From RGIG2707 sp045600065 (GTDB taxonomy: Bacteria > Bacillota > Clostridia > Peptostreptococcales > Anaerovoracaceae), in assembly GCA_045600065.1 (NCBI GenBank), contig JAZRXE010000079.1, positions 1 through 20,948 of the forward strand: a stretch of DNA of 20,948 bases, given 5' to 3'. The notes under the pieces are model-generated. The model saw nothing but the letters and a program-made list of their open reading frames with translations. It did no database searches and was not told where the DNA came from. This document shows, one piece after another, positions 7,781-14,878 of the stretch; the first letter of the stretch is position 1; the number at the start of each line of letters is the position of its first letter. Made by a program: the position numbers and the translations under genes.

Positions 7781-8836
7781 TTATATGAATATGTAGTTCA
7801 GCTCCCAGCCGGGAATGCAGGGGCCGTGTCTGAAATAGACTTTGTAATCCGGTCGGATTTTCAGAATCTGAAGCGGGATCGCCCACAGATCGTCAAGTCT
7901 GTGATAGGCTGCCGCATGTATCCTGGGGCGATACTGCTCTATGGTACGGGCAGCGCCCTCTATGGCACGGCCCTCAAGGCCCTCTACGTCCATTTTAAGA
8001 AGGCTCAGGGGCTTGCCGTTCAATATGCCGTCTACGCTGCGTATATCGACGCTGACAAGCTTTGAGCGACCCTCAATGGCTGCCGGAGGCTGAGCTGTAT
8101 ACAGCTCGCCGCCTCTGCCGCTGCCCTGCAGAAACCAGCCTCTGCCCTCGCTGCGGTCTATGGCGGCATTTATATACTCGATATCTTTAAGATGCCGAGT
8201 GTTAGCCCTGAGCTTTTTCATGGTCTTTGCATCCGGCTCAACAGCAATAATGCGCTGCCATTGTCCGGCGCTTCGGGCGAACTCAAGGACGGTATCCCCG
8301 TTATAGGCACCCAGATCCATATATATCTCCGACGGCCCCGGATCCAGCAGACGCCAGTCCTCATCTTCGGAGGTCTGTATCTTGTAAAGATGCTCAAGCT
8401 TGCCGCTGAGCTTGTATCGTATCACTCCGTCGAAGACTTCTCTGCTTTTTTCGTCTGCCAGCAGGGAGCGCACTTCCTCCAGCCTGCTGCGGTTCTGCTC
8501 CCGGTAGGCTCTGTCGAAAATGCCCTCTCCGATGACAGGTATGTCAGGTGCGTACAAATCCTGTTCTTCGGCAAGCGTATTTATGTGCTCTATAAGCTCC
8601 TGCCTGTGTGTACCAAAGCACAGCAGTATCACAAAATCGCCAAAGCGGTCCTTCGCCTCGGCGTAACTCATTACTTTATAGCCGCAAAAAAACTGGCCGC
8701 GGACAAAGGTGTCAGATGCGAATATGCCCTGAGGCTCTATTCCGCGGCACTTAAGTTCGTTCAGTATTCTTTGTGAGGCATTGCCCATGCCGTAAAGCAA
8801 TATGGGTCTGTCGGTCTCCTTCAGATGATCCCACAT
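7781..8836 (-). CDS. FkbM family SAM-dependent methyltransferase
   Basis: A 351-aa protein in two parts. The N-terminal ~110 residues form a Rossmann-like segment starting ILLYGMGNASQRIL, as seen in glycan- and nucleotide-sugar-associated FkbM proteins. The C-terminal FkbM domain carries SAM motif I YMDLGAYNGDT (172-182), the acidic post-motif-I AVEPD (198-202) and the FkbM hallmark LLKMDVEGLEG (279-289). Members O-methylate sugars, polyketides or other small molecules. No glycosyltransferase is nearby to define the acceptor. The start at 8836 is only 10 bp after the upstream stop and has no good SD, suggesting coupling to the small upstream gene. Confidence 0.87.
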   Translation of the reverse strand: MWDHLKETDRPILLYGMGNASQRILNELKCRGIEPQGIFASDTFVRGQFFCGYKVMSYAEAKDRFGDFVILLCFGTHRQELIEHINTLAEEQDLYAPDIPVIGEGIFDRAYREQNRSRLEEVRSLLADEKSREVFDGVIRYKLSGKLEHLYKIQTSEDEDWRLLDPGPSEIYMDLGAYNGDTVLEFARSAGQWQRIIAVEPDAKTMKKLRANTRHLKDIEYINAAIDRSEGRGWFLQGSGRGGELYTAQPPAAIEGRSKLVSVDIRSVDGILNGKPLSLLKMDVEGLEGRAIEGAARTIEQYRPRIHAAAYHRLDDLWAIPLQILKIRPDYKVYFRHGPCIPGWELNYIFI

Positions 8837-8846
8837 GCCAAGGGTT

Positions 8847-9110
8847 CTATCCCTTGATCTTTTCTATCTCAGCCTTGAATCCTTCGATCTGGGCTTCGTA
8901 ATCTCTGATCGCATTCAGCTGCTCTGCGAAATTCTCTGCAGCATATTCAGCCTGCTCGGTGACCAGCTTCTTTCCGACCTCGGTATACAGCTCCTTGATC
9001 TTGCCTTCTGCATTGCTGATGCTCAGCTTTAATTTTGCGGTATCGGCTGCTTCCTTAGCCTTGGTTGCAGCAGCGCTTCCGGTGGATTTAAGAGAATCAA
9101 GAAATGCCAT
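8847..9110 (-). CDS. Small coiled-coil protein (87 aa), function unknown
   Basis: Starts MAFLDSLKSTGSAAATKAKE and continues as an almost unbroken Ala/Glu/Lys-rich helix with heptad-like spacing to FKAEIEKIKG. No signal peptide, membrane segment or cysteine is present. It resembles the helical N-terminal part of Bacillota proteins that usually end in a zinc ribbon (that family begins MAF-D-L---, with -KLNxxIxxxEKKIxxxYxxIGK); here no zinc ribbon follows. Excellent SD AGGAGG (plus-strand CCTCCT at 9116-9121), 5 nt from the ATG. First gene of the unit with the FkbM methyltransferase and MATE exporter. Confidence 0.85.
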   Translation of the reverse strand: MAFLDSLKSTGSAAATKAKEAADTAKLKLSISNAEGKIKELYTEVGKKLVTEQAEYAAENFAEQLNAIRDYEAQIEGFKAEIEKIKG

Positions 9111-9167
9111 GCTATCCTCCTTGAAACACGATTCGTCATGAATCTTTAAATAAAAATATACCTCTTA

Positions 9168-9196
9168 ATTTTACAACCAAAAATAATCTCTTTCAA
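9168..9196 (-). promoter_or_regulatory. Promoter of the small protein / FkbM / MATE unit
   Basis: Read on minus: TTGAAA (-35, 9196-9191), exact 17-bp spacer, TAAAAT (-10, 9173-9168). It lies about 58 bp upstream of the first ATG in AT-rich DNA shared with the divergent dtd gene. A dtd promoter must lie in the same stretch; AATAAT at 9214-9219 is a weak candidate. Confidence 0.7.
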
Positions 9197-9245
9197 TATA
9201 TTTCTAAATGTGCAATAATCAGTTCAACAAAAACGGAGGTGCAAT

Positions 9246-9692
9246 ATGCGTTTTGTAATACAGAGAGTGACACAGGCGGAAGTCAAGGCAGACGGAGAGA
9301 TACTCGGGAGCATAGGCAAGGGCTTTATGGTGCTCTGCGGCGTGGCCCAGACAGATACCCGGGAAATCGCAGACAAGATGGTCAAAAAGATGGGCGGCCT
9401 GCGTATTTTTGAAGACTCCGAAGGGAAAACCAATCTGTCCCTGGCAGATGTCGGCGGCTCACTGCTTCTGGTTTCCCAGTTTACCCTTTACGCAGACTGC
9501 AAAAAGGGCAACAGACCAAGCTTCGTATTCGCAGGCAAGCCCGATATGGCAGAACCTATGTACGAATACATAATCGAAAAAGCAAAGGAATTCGTTCCTG
9601 ATGTCCAGCGCGGACGCTTCGGCGCCGACATGAAGGTGAGCCTGGTCAACGACGGGCCGTTCACCATAGTTCTGGATTCCGAAGACTTATAA
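9246..9692 (+). CDS. dtd: D-aminoacyl-tRNA deacylase
   Basis: A 148-aa protein of standard Dtd length. The opening MRFVIQRVTQAEVKADGE is diagnostic. The active-site motif SQFTLYAD (77-84) and the second motif NDGPFTIVLDS (135-145), with the cross-subunit Gly-cisPro pair (Gly137-Pro138), are both present. Most family members read GPVT; here it is GPFT. The enzyme is a cytosolic homodimer that hydrolyses D-amino acids (and glycine) mischarged on tRNA, protecting translation. The SD GGAGGT (9235-9240) is 5 nt before the ATG. It is a stand-alone plus gene convergent with the HAD gene, with 90 bp between the stops and no clear terminator there; the 9-bp GCCGCCATG occurs twice in that gap (9697-9705, 9733-9741). 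Confidence 0.95.
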   Translation: MRFVIQRVTQAEVKADGEILGSIGKGFMVLCGVAQTDTREIADKMVKKMGGLRIFEDSEGKTNLSLADVGGSLLLVSQFTLYADCKKGNRPSFVFAGKPDMAEPMYEYIIEKAKEFVPDVQRGRFGADMKVSLVNDGPFTIVLDSEDL

Positions 9693-9782
9693 GAAGGCCG
9701 CCATGCGGGATCATCTGAGTCTGTTCATGTCAGCCGCCATGATCGTATCCATTATGAGAGCAACCGAAGCGCTTTACAGCTG

Positions 9783-10388
9783 TCAGTACCGGATGCCCCT
9801 TCTTGCCAGCTCGTATTCCAGCTCTTTTTTTCCGCGGAAGACTATGGAATCTATTCCGCACATCCAGGCAGCGGCGCAGTTGGTGTTCTGATCGTCAACA
9901 AAAATACACTCTTCGGCCTTAAGGCCAAAGGTTTTCAGAGAGTATTCATAAATCTCGGTTTGTGGCTTGTACATATGAATATAGGCAGAGACAACCTTGC
10001 CGTCAAAATATTCGCTGCCGGGCACATGAGGCCAGTATTCATCGTGCCGGGGCCCTGCATTGCTCAATAGCCAGATGCCGTAGCCTGCTTCCTTCAGCCT
10101 TCTTACCAGATCGGCCATGCCCTCTATGGGCAGAATGGGCTTATCCCAGTCCTTTACCAGATGCTCGGCGTAAGCCCAAAGCCTTTCGGGAATGTCTTTT
10201 TTCATATGTTCCAGGGCTTCTTCCTCTGTGAACACACCGTAATCCAGCAGAGCCCAGTTACGGTTTCTGAACACGCCGTTCATAAGCCATACCTTATCCT
10301 CCTCGGGAAGCTCCAGCCTGTCCACAAAGGCACGGGGATTAAAATCCATCATCACGGCTCCCATATCGAAAATAATATTTTTAATCAT
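9783..10388 (-). CDS. HAD superfamily phosphatase, subfamily IA (YihX-like)
   Basis: A 201-aa protein with all HAD motifs: motif I IIFDMGAVMMDF with nucleophile Asp8, motif II LLSNA (Ser109), motif III Lys141 in MYKPQ, and motif IV FVDDQNTN (Asp165-Asp166). A helical cap lies between motifs I and II. The second motif-I Asp is Gly (D-x-G), as in the E. coli YihX glucose-1-phosphatase branch and related epoxide-hydrolase-like members. Predicted cytosolic phosphatase; substrate not certain. The start overlaps the permease stop by 4 bp (ATGA) with AGAAGG upstream, so it is translated as the last gene of the ABC importer operon. This suggests it acts on the imported solute. Confidence 0.88.
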   Translation of the reverse strand: MIKNIIFDMGAVMMDFNPRAFVDRLELPEEDKVWLMNGVFRNRNWALLDYGVFTEEEALEHMKKDIPERLWAYAEHLVKDWDKPILPIEGMADLVRRLKEAGYGIWLLSNAGPRHDEYWPHVPGSEYFDGKVVSAYIHMYKPQTEIYEYSLKTFGLKAEECIFVDDQNTNCAAAWMCGIDSIVFRGKKELEYELARRGIRY

Positions 10389-12262
10389 TTTTCAGCCTTC
10401 TTTCCGAAAAGACGCGCAAAGCGCAGCTTCCATTTCCTTCTGTCTTCGAGTCTTTCGGCCAGGTCTCTGGCTCCTACTCCATAGACCAGATACAGTATTA
10501 TACCGGATATCACCATTATAAACACGGTGGAGGCGCACTGCCTGCCCAGGGCGTTCAGATTGTAGTAGGCTCTGGCATCGGTCTCCGTCATGGCCTTTAT
10601 TACCATGGCATAGGTGGTGGCAAAGCTGGAATGGAAGGATGCGCCCATATCGTATTCCTTGAACAGCTCATTGAAATTGAGGGCAAATACCGCCAGCACG
10701 CTGGGTAGTATTATAGGCAGCTTGACCTTCAGGAAGGTTCGTACCGGTCCGCTGCCCAGGTTTCTTGCGGCATCCTCCAGCTCGCTGTCTATGGAATAAA
10801 AGGACGCCTTGATCATGCGCAGCGCAAAGGGCAGCTTTACTACCGTATAGGCCATGATCATCAGAAAGATCACATTCCTTCCGGAATACAGATTCTTTCC
10901 GAAGACATACCAGATCTTGCTTGAATTGAAATAGGTGCGGTAGGAATAACAGATCAGTATGGTGGGCAGCAGCCATGGGAAGAGCAGAGAATACTCCAGC
11001 ACGGTCCCGCCCTTTTTGTTCTTGAAGATGTATGTGCAGGCCACTGTGACTATTACGCAGGACAGCGCGGCGGCGCACAGCGAAAGCACCATACTGACAT
11101 TGATGCCCGCCAGGGCTTTTTCGTTGCTGAACAGGCCGGATATAGCTCCTATGGACTGCTTTGTAATGCCTCTGGGCGTCACATATTCAAAATCGTAGGT
11201 TCCGAAATAGTTTATGAAGGTCCAGGCACCAGGATCTATACGCTTCATCTTTATGGCCCCGTATTCCTGGAAGGAGAACAGCAGGATCAGGATCACCGGC
11301 GTCATGTAGATCACGAACAGTGCATAGGCATAAACATGGGCCAGTATATTTGCAGCCTTGTTTTCTATCTTCTGCTTTACGAGCTTGGTTTTGGTCTTGC
11401 TGACGGACAGATAGTGGCCCTTGCGCTCGTAATGGGTGAGCACGGTCAGCAGCAGTATGGTAAAGCATGCCAGTATTATGGACAGCAGAGCAGCCCTTGC
11501 CTGGGGAAAGCTTTCGTCTGCGGAGGAAGAACCGGCAAGCCTAACGATCTCCGGGTTAATGGCATTAAAGCCTATAATGGTGGGCGCAGACATCGCGCAA
11601 AGACCGGTAATAAAGGTCATTACTGTCAGAGAAAACAGAGTGGGAAGCAAGGTTGGCAGCACCACCTTAACGAGAACCGTAAAGGGCCCTGCGCCCAGAT
11701 TTCTTGCTGCCTCCACGGTATTGTAGTCTATTCCCCGAATTGCATTTCTCAAAAACAACATGTGATTGCTGGTGCATGCAAAGGTCATGGTAAAAAGAAC
11801 AGCCTTAAAGCCCGTGAACCAGTAGGGATCAAGGCCGGGGAATACCTTCAGCAGAGCGCTTGTTAGTATGCCGTTGGAATCGTAGAGGAACAGATAGCCT
11901 GTTACCAGCGCCACACCGCCGTAAACAAGGGTGGTCATATAGCCAAGTCTGAGTATGGCCGATCCCCTGATATCGAAGTATTCGGTAAGCAGGACCAGCG
12001 AAATACCCACCACATTCACGGTGATGGTCAGACATACGGCAAGCTTAAGGGAGTTTAGAACAAAATCCTTCATATTGCCTGCCATAAAGAACTTAATAAC
12101 GGCAAGCGGATCGGTGTTGCCCGCGGCATCCTTTACCGTAAATATACTGGTAAGGGTGTTCAGGCAGGGCATAAGCATGAATCCGAAAAACAGATATGCA
12201 AAGAATAATCCGCCTATCATAACCCAGACCTTGCCCGGATCGAAGTGTTTTTCCTTTATCAT
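10385..12262 (-). CDS. ABC transporter permease, fused double-domain (FbpB-like)
   Basis: A 625-aa protein containing two fused BPD-type permease domains. Two EAA coupling loops are visible: VEAARNLGAGP (183-193, running to LP at 202-203) and LEDAARNLGSGP (495-506, running to LP at 519-520). Each half has about six membrane segments, separated by a charged linker near residues 279-305. This fused architecture is typical of the FbpB/SfuB/AfuB class (ferric iron, hexose-phosphate or phosphonate importers). Start and stop both overlap neighbours by 4 bp (ATGA with the ATPase upstream and the HAD gene downstream), so the three genes are translationally coupled. The iron label commonly given to such proteins is not proven here. 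Confidence 0.92.
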   Translation of the reverse strand: MIKEKHFDPGKVWVMIGGLFFAYLFFGFMLMPCLNTLTSIFTVKDAAGNTDPLAVIKFFMAGNMKDFVLNSLKLAVCLTITVNVVGISLVLLTEYFDIRGSAILRLGYMTTLVYGGVALVTGYLFLYDSNGILTSALLKVFPGLDPYWFTGFKAVLFTMTFACTSNHMLFLRNAIRGIDYNTVEAARNLGAGPFTVLVKVVLPTLLPTLFSLTVMTFITGLCAMSAPTIIGFNAINPEIVRLAGSSSADESFPQARAALLSIILACFTILLLTVLTHYERKGHYLSVSKTKTKLVKQKIENKAANILAHVYAYALFVIYMTPVILILLFSFQEYGAIKMKRIDPGAWTFINYFGTYDFEYVTPRGITKQSIGAISGLFSNEKALAGINVSMVLSLCAAALSCVIVTVACTYIFKNKKGGTVLEYSLLFPWLLPTILICYSYRTYFNSSKIWYVFGKNLYSGRNVIFLMIMAYTVVKLPFALRMIKASFYSIDSELEDAARNLGSGPVRTFLKVKLPIILPSVLAVFALNFNELFKEYDMGASFHSSFATTYAMVIKAMTETDARAYYNLNALGRQCASTVFIMVISGIILYLVYGVGARDLAERLEDRRKWKLRFARLFGKKAEK

Positions 12263-13287
12263 TGCTCTTCCTCCGCGGCGGGAGCATAACTCATAACATC
12301 GCCAGGATCGAGAATAATTCTGACGCTGTCTCCTGCTTCGTGGGGACTGCTGCCGTCGTTCTTCTCAATGATCTTAAGGCTCTGCAGACCTGTATTCACA
12401 GTGTATTTTATATATAATCCATAATATTCCATGCTCTCGACTGTGCCTGGCAGGCAGCAGCCGGACTGCAGGGGGTCTCCTACCCTCAGCCTTTCGAGAC
12501 GGATATAGTGGTGATATTCGGGATCCAGTGAGGCGCCCTGTCTGTTCAGCTCTTCCACGGTCTGGCAGGAGAGCCTGTTTATGTCGCCTATGAAATTGCA
12601 CACGAATTCTGTGCCGGAATCGTTGTAGACCTGGTTGGGATTTCCTATCTGCTCTATCCTTCCGTTGTTGAAAACAGCTATGCGGTCCGAAAGAGTCAGA
12701 GCCTCCTCCTGATCGTGTGTTACATAGATGGTCGTGATGCCGAAATCCTTCTGCATCTTCTTGAGCTCGTTTCTGAGCTGCACTCTGAGCTTGGCATCCA
12801 GATTGGAAAGAGGTTCGTCCAGGCAGATGACTCCGGGATTTGTGACCAGCGCTCTTGCTATGGCCACGCGCTGCTGCTGCCCGCCGGAAAGCTGGGCAAC
12901 GGCCTTCTGAAGCTGCTCGTCGCTTAGCTCGACCTTAGCGGCTATATCCCTAACCCTGCGGTCGATCTCGTCCTTTTTGAGCTTCTGTATCTTAAGACCG
13001 AAGGCTATGTTGTCATATACAGTCATGGTCGGAAACAGCGCATAGCTCTGGAAGACTATACCTATGTTGCGCTTTTCTATGGGAACATTGGTGATGTCTT
13101 TTCCGGCCATATAGACACTTCCGCCTGTGGGCTTTATGAAGCCGGTTATAGTCCTGAGTGTGGTGGTCTTGCCGCAGCCGCTGGGGCCCAGAAAGGTGAA
13201 GAACTCACCCTCTTTTATATGAACGTTGATATCGTGGAGGGCTGTAAAATTGCCGAATTCCACCCTTATGTCCTCTAATCTTATCAT
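12259..13287 (-). CDS. ABC transporter ATP-binding protein (FbpC/PotA type)
   Basis: A 342-aa ATPase. Walker A GPSGCGKT (34-41), Q-loop Gln80 in VFQSYALFP, signature LSGGQQQR (133-140), Walker B VICLDEP (153-159), D-loop SNLDAK and switch His191 in VTHDQEEA are all intact. The C-terminal ~100 residues form the TOBE-type regulatory region of CUT1/Fbp/Pot importers. It powers the fused permease next to it. The SD is weak (AGGCAAG), and a hairpin lies in the 61-bp gap after the binding-protein gene, so expression is probably lower than that of the lipoprotein. Confidence 0.93.
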   Translation of the reverse strand: MIRLEDIRVEFGNFTALHDINVHIKEGEFFTFLGPSGCGKTTTLRTITGFIKPTGGSVYMAGKDITNVPIEKRNIGIVFQSYALFPTMTVYDNIAFGLKIQKLKKDEIDRRVRDIAAKVELSDEQLQKAVAQLSGGQQQRVAIARALVTNPGVICLDEPLSNLDAKLRVQLRNELKKMQKDFGITTIYVTHDQEEALTLSDRIAVFNNGRIEQIGNPNQVYNDSGTEFVCNFIGDINRLSCQTVEELNRQGASLDPEYHHYIRLERLRVGDPLQSGCCLPGTVESMEYYGLYIKYTVNTGLQSLKIIEKNDGSSPHEAGDSVRIILDPGDVMSYAPAAEEEQ

Positions 13288-13307
13288 CTTGCCTGATACC
13301 TTAAAAT

Positions 13308-13334
13308 AAGGGGCGATACAAAAGATCGCCCCTT
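13308..13334 (-). terminator. Intra-operon hairpin (attenuator or partial terminator)
   Basis: Perfect 10-bp stem AAGGGGCGAT (13308-13317) / ATCGCCCCTT (13325-13334), 7-nt loop, between the binding-protein and ATPase genes. On the minus strand it is followed by ATTTTAAGG, a poor U-run, so it is likely a partial terminator or 3' stabiliser, as is common between binding-protein and membrane-component genes. Confidence 0.65.
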
Positions 13335-13348
13335 TGGAAAAAGCCTGA

Positions 13349-14578
13349 TTACTTAGCCTGGGTGAGGGTTGCCCAATCCAGGTTGTCCCAGTCGGGTTCT
13401 GCGGCGGCCTGACTTGCGTCTGCCCAGTAGAATCCCAGGTTGGTCATAATGTTGGTCCACTCTGCGGAGTGATCAGCAACATATTCATAGTACTTCATAT
13501 CAGTACCGGCAACATTTTCCTGTGCCATGTTCTTGAGGCTGTAGATGCCTGCATAGTCTACCATGTCGGAAGCAGCTGCTGCTGCGGTGTTGCAGGGATA
13601 ACGGTCGAATTCGTTAGCCCAGCCGGTCTGAGTCTCGTCGGAGCCGAACCATTCGCAGAATGCCTTGCAGGCCTCGGTCTCTTCGTCGGTTCTGCCTTCC
13701 TTGGCAAGAACGCCGATGTACTCTGCGATGAAGTAGCTGCCGTCGTCGATGTCTACCAGTGCCCAGTTTCCGGGAGCCTGTGCCTCTGCATCGTAGGTCA
13801 GGGGGTTCTCGGAGCTCTCGGCCGCAACGTCTACATTGCCGTACAGGGAGCTGGAGTAGAAGGTGGAGAGCTGAACGTCGCCTCTGTTCAGAGGATCGAA
13901 GCCGTAGCTGTCGCCGGTGAAGGTGCCGCCTGCGCAGTACTTCCACAGAGCCTTCCAGCCGTCAACACTGATACCGCCTGCAGGGGATTCGGGATCCGCA
14001 TAGGGGAACAGCATGCAGTTGTTGATGTTTCCGTTGGTAGTGCCGCCAACCTTGCCCTGACGATAGAACTTGTAGCCGGCATCGGCCATCTCTGTCCAGT
14101 GAGCAAAGTGGAGAGCTTCGCCGTTGGTACCCAGCTCGTCGTTTCTGTAGAGCATCAGAATGTCCTGAATGGTGACGCCGTAGGCCAGGTTGTCATACTT
14201 GAAGGTGCCGACCTTTTCGGCCCAGGTGGGAGCCCATTCTACCAGAGACAGGTTCTCATAGGTGCCGTTGATGACCTGGTTCCATCTGGTCTCGTTCAGA
14301 CCGAACAGAACGTCGCCGTCCTTGTTCTCGTTGGCAGCCTGGATAGCAGCGCTGTCACCGGAGATGACAGTGTTGTCGTCGATGCTGATGGTAAAGCCTG
14401 CTTCAGCGGCCTTGGTCTTCAGCCATTCGACTTCAGATTCGTCGTTGGTGTTGGAGTAAATACGGATGGTGTATCCGGAGTAATCCTTTACCTCGGGCTC
14501 CTCTGCCTTCTTTTCACCGCAGGCAGCCATAGAAATAACCATGGCAAGAACCAGCAGCATAGCTAATAACTTTTTCAT
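13349..14578 (-). CDS. Extracellular solute-binding lipoprotein of the ABC importer
   Basis: A 409-aa protein. The signal peptide MKKLLAMLLVLAMVISMAAC ends in a lipobox with Cys20, followed by a Glu/Lys-rich tether. The mature chain begins YTIRIYSNTNDESEVEWLK and reads as a family-1 binding protein of the FbpA/AfuA/PotD class. Substrate residues cannot be assigned by eye; the Tyr-Tyr pair of classical ferric-binding FbpA is not evident in the expected context. First gene of the operon lipoprotein - ATPase - permease - HAD phosphatase. SD AGGAGG (plus-strand CCTCCT at 14583-14588) and a near-consensus promoter predict high expression. Confidence 0.9.
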   Translation of the reverse strand: MKKLLAMLLVLAMVISMAACGEKKAEEPEVKDYSGYTIRIYSNTNDESEVEWLKTKAAEAGFTISIDDNTVISGDSAAIQAANENKDGDVLFGLNETRWNQVINGTYENLSLVEWAPTWAEKVGTFKYDNLAYGVTIQDILMLYRNDELGTNGEALHFAHWTEMADAGYKFYRQGKVGGTTNGNINNCMLFPYADPESPAGGISVDGWKALWKYCAGGTFTGDSYGFDPLNRGDVQLSTFYSSSLYGNVDVAAESSENPLTYDAEAQAPGNWALVDIDDGSYFIAEYIGVLAKEGRTDEETEACKAFCEWFGSDETQTGWANEFDRYPCNTAAAAASDMVDYAGIYSLKNMAQENVAGTDMKYYEYVADHSAEWTNIMTNLGFYWADASQAAAEPDWDNLDWATLTQAK

Positions 14579-14602
14579 GTTTCCTCCTTGTAACGCTTAG
14601 AG

Positions 14603-14615
14603 CCGCATAATGCGG
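14603..14615. promoter_or_regulatory. Short dyad in the 5' leader of the importer operon
   Basis: CCGCATAATGCGG is a perfect palindrome with one central base, about 20 bp downstream of the -10 box and 25 bp upstream of the lipoprotein ATG. It may be a repressor operator; as RNA it would form only a 4-bp stem. Confidence 0.35.
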
Positions 14616-14635
14616 TCAGTTTTACATATAAAAGA

Positions 14636-14664
14636 ATTATACATTCTGAAGGCGGCTATTTCAA
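14636..14664 (-). promoter_or_regulatory. Strong promoter of the ABC importer operon
   Basis: Read on minus: TTGAAA (-35, 14664-14659), exact 17-bp spacer, TATAAT (-10, 14641-14636, perfect consensus). The expected start near 14629 gives a leader of about 50 nt containing the 13-bp dyad. Confidence 0.8.
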
Positions 14665-14703
14665 CTGATATGTGAATTTACAATGAAGCAGCGCAGTAAG
14701 GAT

Positions 14704-14726
14704 CCCCGCGTCAAACGCGGGGTTTT
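14704..14726 (+). terminator. GC-rich hairpin with T-run on plus
   Basis: CCCCGCG (14704-14710), loop TCAAA, CGCGGGG (14716-14722), then TTTT. The T-run is only on the plus strand, yet no plus gene lies upstream. It may stop antisense transcription, or act with the adjacent minus terminator as a barrier. The 300 bp from 14579 to 14878 hold no gene, only this, the promoter, the terminator and a REP-like element. Confidence 0.55.
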
Positions 14727-14734
14727 CAGCATAC

Positions 14735-14768
14735 AAAAAAAGACCGCCTCCCGGCGGAGATGGTCTTT
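14735..14768 (-). terminator. Terminator of the acyl-CoA synthetase gene
   Basis: On minus, AAAGACC (14768-14762) pairs with GGTCTTT (14745-14739), with an inner GCC-GGGA-GGC stem, followed by a continued U-run (seven in all) to 14735. It sits about 110 bp past the stop codon. Confidence 0.8.
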
Positions 14769-14846
14769 CTGATGAGCTCGTAATTATACAGCGTATGGGA
14801 AACCGGCCCGAAGTTCCAAGCGCAGCAGGCTTTGCAGCTCGCGGCG

Positions 14847-14878
14847 CACAGGAGAACCGTCCCCTTGTGTTCCCTGTG
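14847..14878. repeat. REP-like imperfect palindrome next to the acyl-CoA synthetase stop
   Basis: CACAGG-A-GAAC (14847-14857) pairs with GTTC-CCTGTG (14869-14878), ten base pairs with one bulged A and an 11-nt loop CGTCCCCTTGT. It touches the stop codon of the minus gene at 14879. The GGGGACGGTTCTCCTGTG wording resembles small dispersed palindromes of clostridial genomes as I recall them. Only one copy is in this window, so repeat status is not proven. Confidence 0.4.

Noticed and set aside
9693..9782. A terminator between the convergent dtd and HAD genes
   Set aside because: Only weak 4-6 bp complementarities (GATCAT/ATGATC) without a T-run were found.
10008..10388. HAD motif I with Gly at the second Asp position as a dead enzyme
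   Set aside because: The same D-x-G form occurs in the YihX-type branch, and the other catalytic residues are intact, so inactivation is not indicated.
13469..14566. A 365-codon plus frame opposite the binding lipoprotein gene
   Set aside because: Shadow frame: the minus frame has a signal peptide, lipobox, AGGAGG and a promoter, while this frame has none.
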